This document shows, piece by piece, positions 16,700-24,451 of a stretch of 30,722 bases of DNA (the stretch's first letter is position 1; each line of letters begins with the position of its first letter). This stretch comes from Thermoplasmata archaeon (GTDB taxonomy: Archaea > Thermoplasmatota > Thermoplasmata > Lutacidiplasmatales > UBA184), in the NCBI GenBank assembly GCA_030044695.1, contig JASIDM010000102.1, positions 1 through 30,722 on the forward strand, given 5' to 3'. Below the pieces are notes generated by a model. It made no database searches. It had not been told where the DNA came from and was given only the letters and a program-made list of their open reading frames with translations. The translations under genes were made by a program, and so were the position numbers.

Positions 16700-17485
16700 T
16701 TGGGACACTCAGCGAGGCACGGCCCGTCGTGGACGATCCCCGCTCTGGCGCTGTCGGCCTTCGCCCTGATGGCGCCGGTCGTGGGCTCGATGACCGGGGT
16801 TTCCGCGAACGCGCTCTACCCGACGGCCTCGCCCGCCCCCGCCGCGACGCAGGTCGTCGCAGGCGCGACGTGGGACGGCCATAACCTGACCAACGCCGGC
16901 ACCCCGGCGAAGGCGTTCTCCCTCTCCAAGGGGCAGAGCGCGACGCTCAACTTCAGCTACACGCAGATCTCGGGCGGGACGGTGACCAACGCGACGGTCG
17001 AGGTGCTGTACCTCGGCATCGTGCTGACAACCTCCAAGGCCGCGACGCGCGTCGTCGGCGGTCCGCCGATCGCCGGCGTGGCCGAGATCAACTGGTCGTT
17101 CGGCCCGCTGACCGATGCCCTCCAAGGCGTCCTGGAACTGAAGGCCAGCCTCCAGTTCTCCACGGGCGCGACGGCGTGGACCCAGTCGTTCTACGTCTTC
17201 GTGAAGACCCCGTACCTCCTGGAGTCCGCGGCGGTCATCGTCTTCCTGATCCTGACCGTGGCCGAGCTGTACTGGGGGATCGCCGCGGTTCGCGATGCGC
17301 GCCGGAGCCGTGGACCACCCGCGGCGGGGACCGAGCCTCCCAAGCCCTGGAAGGGACCCGCCGAGGGCGGCGCTAGCTCGTCGGGAGCTTCGCCAGCGTC
17401 CGCGGACGGATCGTCCACGTCGTCCCCACCACCGTCGTCCCCTCCCGGGTCCGGCACGGGGGGTGGCCCCCCAGGGTCGCCATGA
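16700..17485 (+). CDS. Exported single-pass membrane protein with disordered cytoplasmic tail
   Basis: 261 residues, family not recognised. It starts at a TTG at 16700, which is needed to include the signal sequence (L-A-L-S-A-F-A-L-M-A-P-V-V-G). The ectodomain (about 35-165) is beta-rich, with N-x-S/T sequons. A membrane helix (about 176-196, A-A-V-I-V-F-L-I-L-T-V-A-E-L-Y-W) leads to a tail of about 60 residues made almost entirely of Pro, Ser, Gly and Ala. AATTCTTATC at 16652-16661 is a plausible TATA box. The stop overlaps the next ATG by 4 bp (ATGA). Confidence 0.7.
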   Translation: MGHSARHGPSWTIPALALSAFALMAPVVGSMTGVSANALYPTASPAPAATQVVAGATWDGHNLTNAGTPAKAFSLSKGQSATLNFSYTQISGGTVTNATVEVLYLGIVLTTSKAATRVVGGPPIAGVAEINWSFGPLTDALQGVLELKASLQFSTGATAWTQSFYVFVKTPYLLESAAVIVFLILTVAELYWGIAAVRDARRSRGPPAAGTEPPKPWKGPAEGGASSSGASPASADGSSTSSPPPSSPPGSGTGGGPPGSP

Positions 17486-17685
17486 GCGCCACGTCGTCCG
17501 CCACCAGCTCGGGGGTCGTGCTGGGGATCGTGCTCGTGTTCCTCGCCCAACAGCTCGGATTCCTCGCGCTCTCGGACCTCGTGACCAGCATCCTCTACTT
17601 CGCCGTCGGGGCGATCGTCTTCGGCGTCATCTTCGGGATCGCGGCCCGCCTGGCCGGGCGTCGCCCACCGCCTTCCACGCCGTAA
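17482..17685 (+). CDS. Small two-helix membrane protein
   Basis: 67 residues, starting within the previous gene's stop codon (ATGA overlap), so translation is probably coupled. It has a Ser/Thr-rich N-terminus, two hydrophobic helices (about 11-31 and 38-58) separated by a short loop (A-L-S-D), and an Arg/Pro tail. The tight coupling suggests it works with the single-pass protein upstream. Function unknown. Confidence 0.65.
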   Translation: MSATSSATSSGVVLGIVLVFLAQQLGFLALSDLVTSILYFAVGAIVFGVIFGIAARLAGRRPPPSTP

Positions 17686-17722
17686 CGCGTCGGGCGCGAG
17701 GCCACCCTTCCCGAGGGGGACC

Positions 17723-17729
17723 TTACAAG
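17723..17729 (+). promoter_or_regulatory. TATA-like box for hutU
   Basis: TTACAAG lies 22-28 bp upstream of the GTG at 17751. It is the only AT-rich stretch in the 65-bp gap after the preceding gene. Confidence 0.45.
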
Positions 17730-17750
17730 CTCCGCGGAAATCCGGGGCCC

Positions 17751-19445
17751 GTGGCCGTCCAGCTCGGGGTGGGCCGTGTCGTGCGCGCCCCCCGGGGGGC
17801 CACGCGGACGTGCCGAGGCTGGAGCCAGGAGGCGGCCCTCCGCCTCCTCATGAACAACCTCGACCCGGACGTCGCCCGAGATCCGGAGCATCTGATCGTC
17901 TACGGCGGCCGGGGCAAGGCGGCCCGGGACTGGGCGTCGTTCGATCGGATCGTCGACGCGCTGCGCGAGCTGGGCGACGAGGAGACGCTGCTCATCCAGT
18001 CGGGCAAGCCGGTCGGGGTGTTCCCCACCCATGCCGACGCGCCGCGGGTCCTGATCTCCAACGCGGTCGTCGTGCCGAGGTGGGCCACGGACGAGGTGTT
18101 CTGGGACCTGGAGGCGCGGGGGCTCACCATGTACGGCCAGATGACCGCCGGTAGCTGGATCTACATCGGGACCCAGGGGATCCTCCAGGGGACGTACGAG
18201 ACCCTCGCCGCCCTCGCCCGGACCGAGTTCGGGGCGACCGACCTGCGGGGGCGCTGGATGCTCTCGAGCGGCCTGGGCGAGATGGGGGGCGCCCAGCCGC
18301 TGGCCGTAACCATGCTTGGCGGAGGCGCCCTCGTGGTCGACGTCGACCCGCGAGCCCTGGAGCGACGCCATCGCCTGCAGTTCCTGGACGAGATCGCCTC
18401 AGGGCTCGACGCCGCCCTGGACCGGGTCCGCGGGGCCGCGGCCGCGAAGGAGCCGATCTCGGTAGGGCTCTGCGCCAACGCGGCGGACGTCTACCCGGAG
18501 CTGGCTCGGCGCGGCGTGGTGCCGGACATCGTCAGCGACCAGACCGCCGCGCATGACCTGCGCGTCGGCTACATCCCGCAGGGCCTCACGGTGGAGGCGG
18601 CCGCTCGCGAGCGGGAGCGGGACGAGGCGGGGTACCTCGCCCGGGTCCGCGCCTCGCTCGCGGCCGAGGCCCGCGCGATCCTCGAGCTCCAGCGCCAGGG
18701 CGCCAAGGCGTTCGACTACGGCAACAGCTTCCGGGCCCGGGCGCAGGAGGCCGGCGTGGCGGACGCCTTCGAGATCCCGGGGTACGTCCCCCGCTACATC
18801 CGGCCGCTGTTCGCTGTCGGCAGCGGTCCGTTCCGTTGGCTGGCCCTCAGCGGCGACCCCGAGGACATCCGGCGGATCGACCGGGCGATCCTCGCCGAGT
18901 TCGCTTCCAACGAGCACCTCGCCCGCTGGATCCGGCTCGCGGGCGAACGGGTGCGCTTCCAGGGGCTCCCGGCCCGGATCTGCTACATGGGCTACGGGGA
19001 GCGGGAACGATTCGGCCACCTGGTCAACGCCCTCGTCCATGACGGGGAGCTCGCCGCGCCGGTGGCGATCGGCCGGGACCACCACGACTCCGGGGCCGTC
19101 GCCAGCCCCTACCGCGAGACCGAGGCGATGCGGGACGGTTCCGACGCCGTCGCGGACTGGCCGGTGCTGAACGCCCTGCTGAACGTCGCGAGCGGGGCGA
19201 GCTGGGTCGCCTTCCACCACGGAGGCGGCGTCGGGATCGGCAACGCCCTCCATGCGGGGCTGGTCGTCGTCGCCGACGGGACCGAGGGAGCCGACCGCCG
19301 CCTGGGCCGCGTGCTCCACAACGATCCCGGCCTCGGCGTGGCGCGGCACGCCGATGCCGGCTACGACGCGTCGGTCCGCCTGGCAGCCTCCGCGCGGTTC
19401 CGTATCCCGGGCTCCCGCTCCGAGGCGAGAGCGCGTCCACCCTGA
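17751..19445 (+). CDS. hutU: Urocanate hydratase (HutU)
   Basis: 564 residues, full length for the family (about 555). It converts urocanate to 4-imidazolone-5-propionate, the second step of histidine degradation, using tightly bound NAD+ as an electrophile. Recognisable motifs in order: G-G-R-G-K-A-A-R-D-W, G-Q-M-T-A-G-S-W-I-Y-I-G-T-Q-G, S-S-G-L-G-E-M-G-G-A-Q-P, S-D-Q-T-A-A-H-D, Y-G-N-S-F-R-A-R, I-C-Y-M-G-Y-G-E-R, H-H-D-S-G-A-V-A-S-P-Y-R-E-T-E and H-H-G-G-G-V-G-I-G. A GTG start at 17751 is chosen because homology begins soon after and TTACAAG at 17723-17729 is well placed as a TATA box for a leaderless mRNA. The frame is open far upstream, but that part is a shadow. No hutH, hutI or hutG lies nearby. 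Confidence 0.96.
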   Translation: MAVQLGVGRVVRAPRGATRTCRGWSQEAALRLLMNNLDPDVARDPEHLIVYGGRGKAARDWASFDRIVDALRELGDEETLLIQSGKPVGVFPTHADAPRVLISNAVVVPRWATDEVFWDLEARGLTMYGQMTAGSWIYIGTQGILQGTYETLAALARTEFGATDLRGRWMLSSGLGEMGGAQPLAVTMLGGGALVVDVDPRALERRHRLQFLDEIASGLDAALDRVRGAAAAKEPISVGLCANAADVYPELARRGVVPDIVSDQTAAHDLRVGYIPQGLTVEAAARERERDEAGYLARVRASLAAEARAILELQRQGAKAFDYGNSFRARAQEAGVADAFEIPGYVPRYIRPLFAVGSGPFRWLALSGDPEDIRRIDRAILAEFASNEHLARWIRLAGERVRFQGLPARICYMGYGERERFGHLVNALVHDGELAAPVAIGRDHHDSGAVASPYRETEAMRDGSDAVADWPVLNALLNVASGASWVAFHHGGGVGIGNALHAGLVVVADGTEGADRRLGRVLHNDPGLGVARHADAGYDASVRLAASARFRIPGSRSEARARPP

Positions 19446-19513
19446 GCCGGCCCCGCTCGCACCGTGAGAACCACCACGGCCGTCAGGTCCGGAGCTCACG
19501 ACGAGCGATTGGC

Positions 19514-19903
19514 CTAGTAAGCCTCTACCGCGAGCCCGGGGACTCGACCGGAGCCGACAGCTCCGGTGGCCAGGACACAGCGGTGACGGAGCGCCGTCGC
19601 CACGTTCCTGGCGTCGATCCTCGGAAGCGGTTCGCCTCGGGCCCGGGGCTCCGCTCGCGACTCTCCCGCCACCAGGCTACACTCTCGGTCGAAGGGGATC
19701 ACGTGACACTCGGAGATGCGTGGCATCGCTCGGGCAAGGTAGGGACCACCCGCCACGTGTGCTCCGTCGAGGAGGTCGGCGAGGACCGGGGCGGAGTCAG
19801 CAAGGACCTCCTCCGCGGCGTCCGACGCCTTCACCTTGGCCCCCGGGCCCCGATGCCCTCGAAGCACGTCGATCAGGAACGGGGTGTCGAGGGCACGGAC
19901 CAC
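19514..19903 (-). CDS. vapC: PIN-domain ribonuclease toxin, VapC type, possibly degenerate
   Basis: 129 residues. The N-terminus V-R-A-L-D-T-P-F-L-I-D-V-L-R-G is the first PIN strand, with catalytic Asp6, and I-D-A-R-N-V-A-T-A-L-R-H supplies the third conserved acid. The Glu usual in the second helix (E-L-L-H-G-A type) reads A-D-L-L-D-G-A, and the fourth acidic position (T-R-D type) reads A-T-G-A-V-G-S, so at least one metal ligand appears lost. The C-terminus R-V-P-G-L-A-V-E-A-Y matches VapC. The GTG start directly abuts the antitoxin stop, as usual for VapBC operons. In intact systems VapC cleaves tRNA or rRNA; activity here is doubtful. Confidence 0.75.
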   Translation of the reverse strand: MVRALDTPFLIDVLRGHRGPGAKVKASDAAEEVLADSAPVLADLLDGAHVAGGPYLARAMPRISECHVIPFDRECSLVAGESRAEPRARGEPLPRIDARNVATALRHRCVLATGAVGSGRVPGLAVEAY

Positions 19904-20149
19904 TCAACGCCCCTCGCGCATCCGCCGGCGGAACCGTTGCTCGTTGAGAGTCCGCAGTCGCGTGCGCTCCCCCTGGATCTCTCGGAACGTCTTCTCCGGT
20001 AGGTCCGCCCAGGCGCCCACGAAGCTCGACAGGGGACGGTGAGCGCCCGCGAGCCGCTTCACGACCTGGCTGAACGACTCCCCCGCGCGCTTGTGGTTCC
20101 GCAGCAGGTCGTAGGCCTCGCGATCCAAGGCGACCGACGTGGTCCCCAT
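19904..20149 (-). CDS. vapB: VapB-type antitoxin
   Basis: 81 residues. The opening T-T-S-V-A-L-D-R-E-A-Y-D-L-L followed by K-R-A-G-E-S-F-S-Q-V-V-K-R-L is the hallmark of the archaeal VapB family (DUF217-like): a short DNA-binding strand-helix-helix with a toxin-binding C-terminus. It lies immediately upstream of the PIN gene with no gap (TGA then GTG). A TATA-like GTATGTTAG on the minus strand at about 20172-20180 is correctly placed, and VapB probably represses this promoter. Confidence 0.88.
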   Translation of the reverse strand: MGTTSVALDREAYDLLRNHKRAGESFSQVVKRLAGAHRPLSSFVGAWADLPEKTFREIQGERTRLRTLNEQRFRRRMREGR

Positions 20150-20368
20150 CGTCTATCTATGGCCAACACACGTGACTAACATACGATCTAGGGGTCGATC
20201 GTCCTCGTCCAAGTCGGCCGAGTCCGAGGAGGGCACGGGGAACGCTGGGGGCCGACCGTGCTAGGGCATGACAACCCGTCCAAGACCCCGGCCGTGCCGG
20301 CGAACACGCCCTTATCACCCTCCCCTACGAAATTCCTACCTGACGGGAGCAAGCCCGTCGCACAGAAC

Positions 20369-21745
20369 ATGCAGACGAAGAGAACGACGGCCCGCCTCGC
20401 GTCGATCGCCGTCGTGGCGCTGTTCGGCCTCGCGGTCGTCCCTGCCCTCGCCGGTGCGGCGGGGGCCTCGACGGTCGCGGCGAGCTCGAACCCCGCCGCG
20501 AACGGTCCGACGAGCTGGGCCTACGGAGGCCAAGGCTGGAACTCGGGAGGCTTCACGCTCGGTGGCGTGAGCTTCTCGTGGAACGCGACGCTGGGCGGCG
20601 CCGTGATCCTCAACGCGACGAACACGAGCGCGACCACGACCGAGCTCGCGCTGACCCGGACGGTGATGGAGTCGGTGACGATGAGCTACACCGCGCCCAA
20701 CGCGTCCTGGAACTACCACATGAAGGCGCTCGAGGTCGACCACGGCTACGCCAACCTCACCAACGCTTCGAGCGTGACGCTCTCGAACCTGACGACGGTC
20801 CCGGCGCTCGGGATCCTCAACGCCTCGCTGGACGCCAGCGTCTCCCTGCAGGCGTCCCTGGTCGGGACGCTCGGGAACAAGACCGCGAGCGACTACCTGA
20901 ACGTCTCGGGCTGGGCCCACGCCCAGGTCGGCTTCTCGCCGTCGCTCGGCCTGGTGCCGCTGAACCTCACCGGCGTGACGGGCTGGAGCTCCTCGGCGGT
21001 CGCCTCGGGCAGCGCCGCCTGGAACGTCAGCTGGGCGTTCGCGAACCACGGCTGGAACGGCACGAGCGCGAGCCGCAGCGGCGACATCAACGGCACCTGG
21101 TCGACGTCGACGACCGTGGTCCTGGTCGGGCACGTCGCGGGGACCTACGCCAAGTGGGTCGACCACCGCGTCCGCACCGCCCTAGCCCTCGGGCTGACCG
21201 GGCCGTTCGACCTCTACGCGGGCGTGCTGTTCGTCCCCCGCGGCTTCGACATCCTCGGCGCGGGCACCTCGGCCTACGCGGGCTCGGGGATCGGGGCGAC
21301 GGCGGTGACCTCGGAGTACCTGTTCGTCACCACGGGCTCCCACCACCTCTACGCGGGCGCGTTCAGCGCGGCGAACATGACCGGGGGCATCGGCAGCCCG
21401 GCGGCGCTCGCGCCGGTCGGCAGCGGCGGCATGACCCCTGCGGCCTCGAGCACCTCGAGCGTGGACCCGTCGGTCTACGAGCAGCCGGAGAGCGAGGGCG
21501 CGGCGGCGAGCCAGTTCCACTGCTTCGCCGTCGGCTGCTCGGCCGGCACGAGTCCGTTCTCGGGCCTGCTCGTCCCGCTGATCGTCGCGGGCGTGGCGGC
21601 CGCGGTCGTCATCGGACTGATCGCGAGCCGCCGCTCGCGCGGCCCCGGCGGGCAGCGCGCGGACGTCCCCCTCTCGGCGCAGGCCACCGTCCCGACCCCT
21701 CCCACCGGGGTCGAGCCGGCCGGCATCGTGCGCCCGCCGCAATAA
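20369..21745 (+). CDS. Exported, C-terminally anchored surface protein, unknown function
   Basis: 458 residues from the ATG at 20369; the frame is open 111 bp further upstream, but this ATG puts the signal peptide (R-L-A-S-I-A-V-V-A-L-F-G-L-A-V-V) at the N-terminus. The ectodomain of about 380 residues is Asn/Ser/Thr-rich with numerous N-A-S and N-L-T sequons, alternating beta patterns and few charges. A Cys pair (F-H-C-F-A-V-G-C) precedes the membrane helix (L-L-V-P-L-I-V-A-G-V-A-A-A-V-V-I-G-L-I-A). A short Arg-rich then Pro-rich tail follows. No family recognised. A strong UUCG hairpin follows at 21771-21792. Confidence 0.72.
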   Translation: MQTKRTTARLASIAVVALFGLAVVPALAGAAGASTVAASSNPAANGPTSWAYGGQGWNSGGFTLGGVSFSWNATLGGAVILNATNTSATTTELALTRTVMESVTMSYTAPNASWNYHMKALEVDHGYANLTNASSVTLSNLTTVPALGILNASLDASVSLQASLVGTLGNKTASDYLNVSGWAHAQVGFSPSLGLVPLNLTGVTGWSSSAVASGSAAWNVSWAFANHGWNGTSASRSGDINGTWSTSTTVVLVGHVAGTYAKWVDHRVRTALALGLTGPFDLYAGVLFVPRGFDILGAGTSAYAGSGIGATAVTSEYLFVTTGSHHLYAGAFSAANMTGGIGSPAALAPVGSGGMTPAASSTSSVDPSVYEQPESEGAAASQFHCFAVGCSAGTSPFSGLLVPLIVAGVAAAVVIGLIASRRSRGPGGQRADVPLSAQATVPTPPTGVEPAGIVRPPQ

Positions 21746-21770
21746 ACGGGCCGCCCGCGCGGCCCCAGGA

Positions 21771-21792
21771 GGTGGGTCCTTCGGGACCCACC
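21771..21792. terminator. UUCG hairpin between convergent genes
   Basis: GGTGGGTCC (21771-21779) and GGACCCACC (21784-21792) form a perfect 9-bp stem closed by the very stable loop TTCG. A run of five T follows at 21811-21815. It lies between the stops of two convergent genes (21745 and 21836), so it probably marks an mRNA 3' end. Confidence 0.6.
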
Positions 21793-21835
21793 GTAACCCC
21801 TTCCCGGGAGTTTTTCGAACCTCATCCTTGCGGCG

Positions 21836-22288
21836 CTATCGCCGCCCAGCCAGGACCCGTCGGGCCCCCTCGAGGACCGTGCGGTCCGTGACGTAGGGGA
21901 CCATGGGGAGCGCCGCCTCGAGTGTCACCCAGACGAACCGGTCGAACGTCGACTCCAGCGCGGGGACCCCTGCGGGCGACGTCCCGAGGAAGTAGACGCT
22001 CGTCTTGTGGACGTTCAGCCCTCGCGCGGGGGCGTAGAAGCGGTAGGAGACCTCCGCGACCTCGACGCCGAGGCGAACATCGTCCAGGCCGGTCTCCTCC
22101 CGAACCTCGCGGGCCGCCGCCGCCTCAAGGGACTCCCCGGGGTCGACGTGCCCCTTGGGCAGGCACCAGCGGTCCTCGCGCGGCTCGTGAAGCAGGAGGA
22201 GGCGGTCGTCGCGGATCACCACCGCGCCGGCCGCCAGCTCCGCCACGATCGGAGCGTTCGCGCGGTACGCTTGGTGCAAGGAAGGCAC
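21836..22288 (-). CDS. Nudix hydrolase (diadenosine tetraphosphatase-like)
   Basis: 150 residues. A complete Nudix box spans residues 46-68: G46, E52, then R60-E61-V-R63-E64-E65-T-G67, matching GX5EX7REUXEEXGU. Before it, A-G-A-V-V-I-R-D-D-R-L-L-L-L and W-C-L-P-K-G-H are typical of the Ap4A hydrolase/MutT-like group, which cleaves nucleoside diphosphates linked to another moiety with Mg2+. GTG start at 22286-22288. It is divergent from the acyl-CoA ligase. The exact substrate cannot be assigned. Confidence 0.9.
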   Translation of the reverse strand: MPSLHQAYRANAPIVAELAAGAVVIRDDRLLLLHEPREDRWCLPKGHVDPGESLEAAAAREVREETGLDDVRLGVEVAEVSYRFYAPARGLNVHKTSVYFLGTSPAGVPALESTFDRFVWVTLEAALPMVPYVTDRTVLEGARRVLAGRR

Positions 22289-22352
22289 GCCGACCGGCTA
22301 GCTCCCACGGCCATGAGCGCTTCGGCCGGGGGACGCCGGTCCGCGCACCACC

Positions 22353-22357
22353 GTTAT
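22353..22357 (+). promoter_or_regulatory. TATA-like box for the acyl-CoA ligase
   Basis: GTTAT sits 27-31 bp upstream of the ATG at 22384 in otherwise G/C-rich DNA, the spacing expected of an archaeal box A for a leaderless transcript. Confidence 0.35.
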
Positions 22358-22383
22358 GGACGCGCGGGGCTGGGACGGCCGGG

Positions 22384-23979
22384 ATGCTTGACGCCGGCGA
22401 GGAGTACCACGACCTCGCGACGTTGATCCGCGGCAAGGCGGCCAAGAACGGTCGGCGTCCCGCGCTCCGATTCGAACACCGCCGTCTCAGCTACGCGGAG
22501 CTTGACGTTGAGTCGGAGCGGGTCGCCGCGGGCCTGGCGGGTCGGGGCATCGCGCCCGGCGAGGGCGTGGCAGCCCTGCTGTTCAACACCCCCGAGTTCC
22601 CCCTCCTCTGGTTCGGCGCCGCCAAGGCCCGCGCGGTCCTGGTGCCGCTGAACACCGGCCTCAAGGGCGAGCTGCTCCGGTACGAGCTCGCCGACAGCGC
22701 CCCCAAGGCGATCGTGATCGACCGGCGCCTCTGGCCGGCGTACGAACCGCTGCGCGAAGCGCTCCGGATCCCGCTGGAGTTCGTCGTCGACCCGGCCGAG
22801 GGGGGGGCCGGGTCGCCGCCGTCCGGAGTCCTGCCGTTCACGGAGCTGCCCGCGGACGTGCCGTCGTCGCTGCCGGAACCGCCGCGGCCGAGCGACCCGG
22901 TCTCGGTGATGTACACGAGCGGGACGACCGGCCCGCCGAAGGGGGCGATCATCCCGCACCAGAAGCAGATCACCACCCCGCTGGAGATCGCCCGCCGGAG
23001 CCGCCTCGCGCCGGGGAGCGTGCTGTTCACCGGCCTGCCCCTGTTCCACTGCAACGCCCAGGAGATGACGACGCTCTGCGCGCTGCTGCACGACCTCGAG
23101 GCGGCCTTCGACGAGCGGTTCCACGCGAGCACCTACTGGGAGACCGCCGCCCGGCTCGGCGCGACCCACGTGTCGCTGCTAATCGCGATGATCAACATCC
23201 TCTACAAGCAACCGGAGAAATCGACGGACCAGGGCCACGGCGTCCGGACCGCGCTGACCGCCGGGACCACCAAGGCGATCTGGGCGGACTTCGAGCGCCG
23301 GTTCGGCCTCACCATCGTCGAGCTGTACGGCATGACCGAGTGCGGGTGCACGACGCTCATGAACCCGCCCGAGGCGATCCGGCTCGGCTCGATCGGGACG
23401 CCGCTCGGCTTCGTCGAGGCCCAGGTCGTCGACGACGACGATCGACCCGTCGGCCCCCATGTGCGCGGCGAGCTGGTCGTGCGCCCCCGGGCGCCCCACA
23501 CGATGTTCCTCGGCTACCTCCACCAGCCCGAGAAGACCGCCGAGGCGTGGCGGAACCGCTGGTTCCACACCGGCGACACCGTGACCCGCGACGAGGACGG
23601 CTACTACTACTTCGTCGACCGCAAGAAGGACATCATCCGCCGGCGCGGGGAGAACCTGGCGCCGTACGACGTCGAGATGGTCCTGAACCGCCACCCCGGG
23701 GTCTTCGAATCCGTGGTCGTCGGCGTCCCGTCGCCGCTCGGCGAGGAGGACGTGAAGGCCTACGTCCAGGTCCGGCCGGGGACCCGGCTCGAGGCCAAGG
23801 AGCTGTTCGAGTACTGCGTGCGCGAGCTGCCGTTCTTCATGGTCCCGAAGCTCCTCGAGTTCGTCGACGAGATCCCGAAGACGGCGAACCAGAAGTCCCA
23901 GCGCTATCTGCTGCGCCAACGGACGGGAGGGACCGAGTACGACCGAGACCGGCTCGGCGTCGTCGTCCGCGCCCCGTAA
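22384..23979 (+). CDS. AMP-dependent acyl-CoA synthetase/ligase
   Basis: 531 residues of the ANL adenylate-forming superfamily. It activates a carboxylic acid with ATP to an acyl-adenylate and then forms the CoA thioester. The ATP-binding P-loop V-M-Y-T-S-G-T-T-G-P-P-K-G sits at about 174-187, the Y-G-M-T-E-C-G motif at about 315, and G-D-T-V-T-R-D-E-D-G at about 396. Next come D-R-K-K-D-I-I-R-R-R-G-E-N and the catalytic Lys504 in T-A-N-Q-K-S-Q. Overall it resembles the crotonobetaine/carnitine-CoA ligase (CaiC) type. The ATG at 22384 is preferred: GTTAT at 22353-22357 is 27-31 bp upstream, fitting a leaderless mRNA. The substrate is unknown; a hydroxyacyl-CoA dehydrogenase and a thiolase-like gene lie within 7 kb. 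Confidence 0.93.
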   Translation: MLDAGEEYHDLATLIRGKAAKNGRRPALRFEHRRLSYAELDVESERVAAGLAGRGIAPGEGVAALLFNTPEFPLLWFGAAKARAVLVPLNTGLKGELLRYELADSAPKAIVIDRRLWPAYEPLREALRIPLEFVVDPAEGGAGSPPSGVLPFTELPADVPSSLPEPPRPSDPVSVMYTSGTTGPPKGAIIPHQKQITTPLEIARRSRLAPGSVLFTGLPLFHCNAQEMTTLCALLHDLEAAFDERFHASTYWETAARLGATHVSLLIAMINILYKQPEKSTDQGHGVRTALTAGTTKAIWADFERRFGLTIVELYGMTECGCTTLMNPPEAIRLGSIGTPLGFVEAQVVDDDDRPVGPHVRGELVVRPRAPHTMFLGYLHQPEKTAEAWRNRWFHTGDTVTRDEDGYYYFVDRKKDIIRRRGENLAPYDVEMVLNRHPGVFESVVVGVPSPLGEEDVKAYVQVRPGTRLEAKELFEYCVRELPFFMVPKLLEFVDEIPKTANQKSQRYLLRQRTGGTEYDRDRLGVVVRAP

Positions 23980-24013
23980 GCCCCGATCCCCCCCGCGCAA
24001 GGGGAGCCTCGTC

Positions 24014-24418
24014 CTGATCGACACGAACGCCGCGCTACTCCCGTTCCGCGAGCATCTCGACCTTGCCGGCGAGGTACGGAAGGTCCTCCCCGGCGCCGAG
24101 CTCGCCGTGCCGACCGTGGTCCGGGCCGAGCTCGACGGACTGGTCGCGCGCGGGACCCCGGGCGCCGCCGCGGCCCGGACGTTCGCGCGCGCGCTGCGGC
24201 CGGTGCCGAGCCGAGGCCGCGGGGACGCCGGCGTCGTCGAGGCGGCCGTGCGGCTCCGGGCGACCGTCGTCACGGGCGACCGAGCCCTCGCGGAACGTCT
24301 GCGCCGCGCCGGCGTCGCCGTCCTCGTGCCCCGCGAGCACAGCCGGCTCGAGCTCAAGCTTCCGCGGCCCGGAGCACGACCGGCGCCGTCCCGGCGACCT
24401 CGCCGCCCCAAGGGTTAA
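24014..24418 (+). CDS. PIN-domain protein with an apparent CTG start
   Basis: About 134 residues. The frame reads I-D-T-N-A-A-L-L-P-F right after the proposed start, which is the classic PIN opening strand with its catalytic Asp. Further on come V-V-R-A-E-L-D-G-L (conserved Glu), G-R-G-D-A-G-V-V-E-A-A and V-V-T-G-D-R-A-L (later acids), so all four acidic positions are present. This arrangement matches archaeal stand-alone PIN proteins of the Fcf1/rRNA-processing type. No ATG, GTG or TTG exists in this frame between the ligase gene and the Asp. The first standard start, GTG 24107, would delete the catalytic strand. AAGGGGAG at 23999-24006 lies 7 nt before the CTG. Probably cotranscribed with the ligase 34 bp upstream. 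Confidence 0.65.
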   Translation: MIDTNAALLPFREHLDLAGEVRKVLPGAELAVPTVVRAELDGLVARGTPGAAAARTFARALRPVPSRGRGDAGVVEAAVRLRATVVTGDRALAERLRRAGVAVLVPREHSRLELKLPRPGARPAPSRRPRRPKG

Positions 24419-24451
24419 GAATCGACCCCGGCTCGTCAGCGATCGGCGGCG

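Noticed and set aside
17295..17750. N-terminal extension of the urocanate hydratase frame
   Set aside because: It overlaps two membrane-protein genes in another frame, is Arg/Pro-rich, and homology to HutU begins only after 17751.
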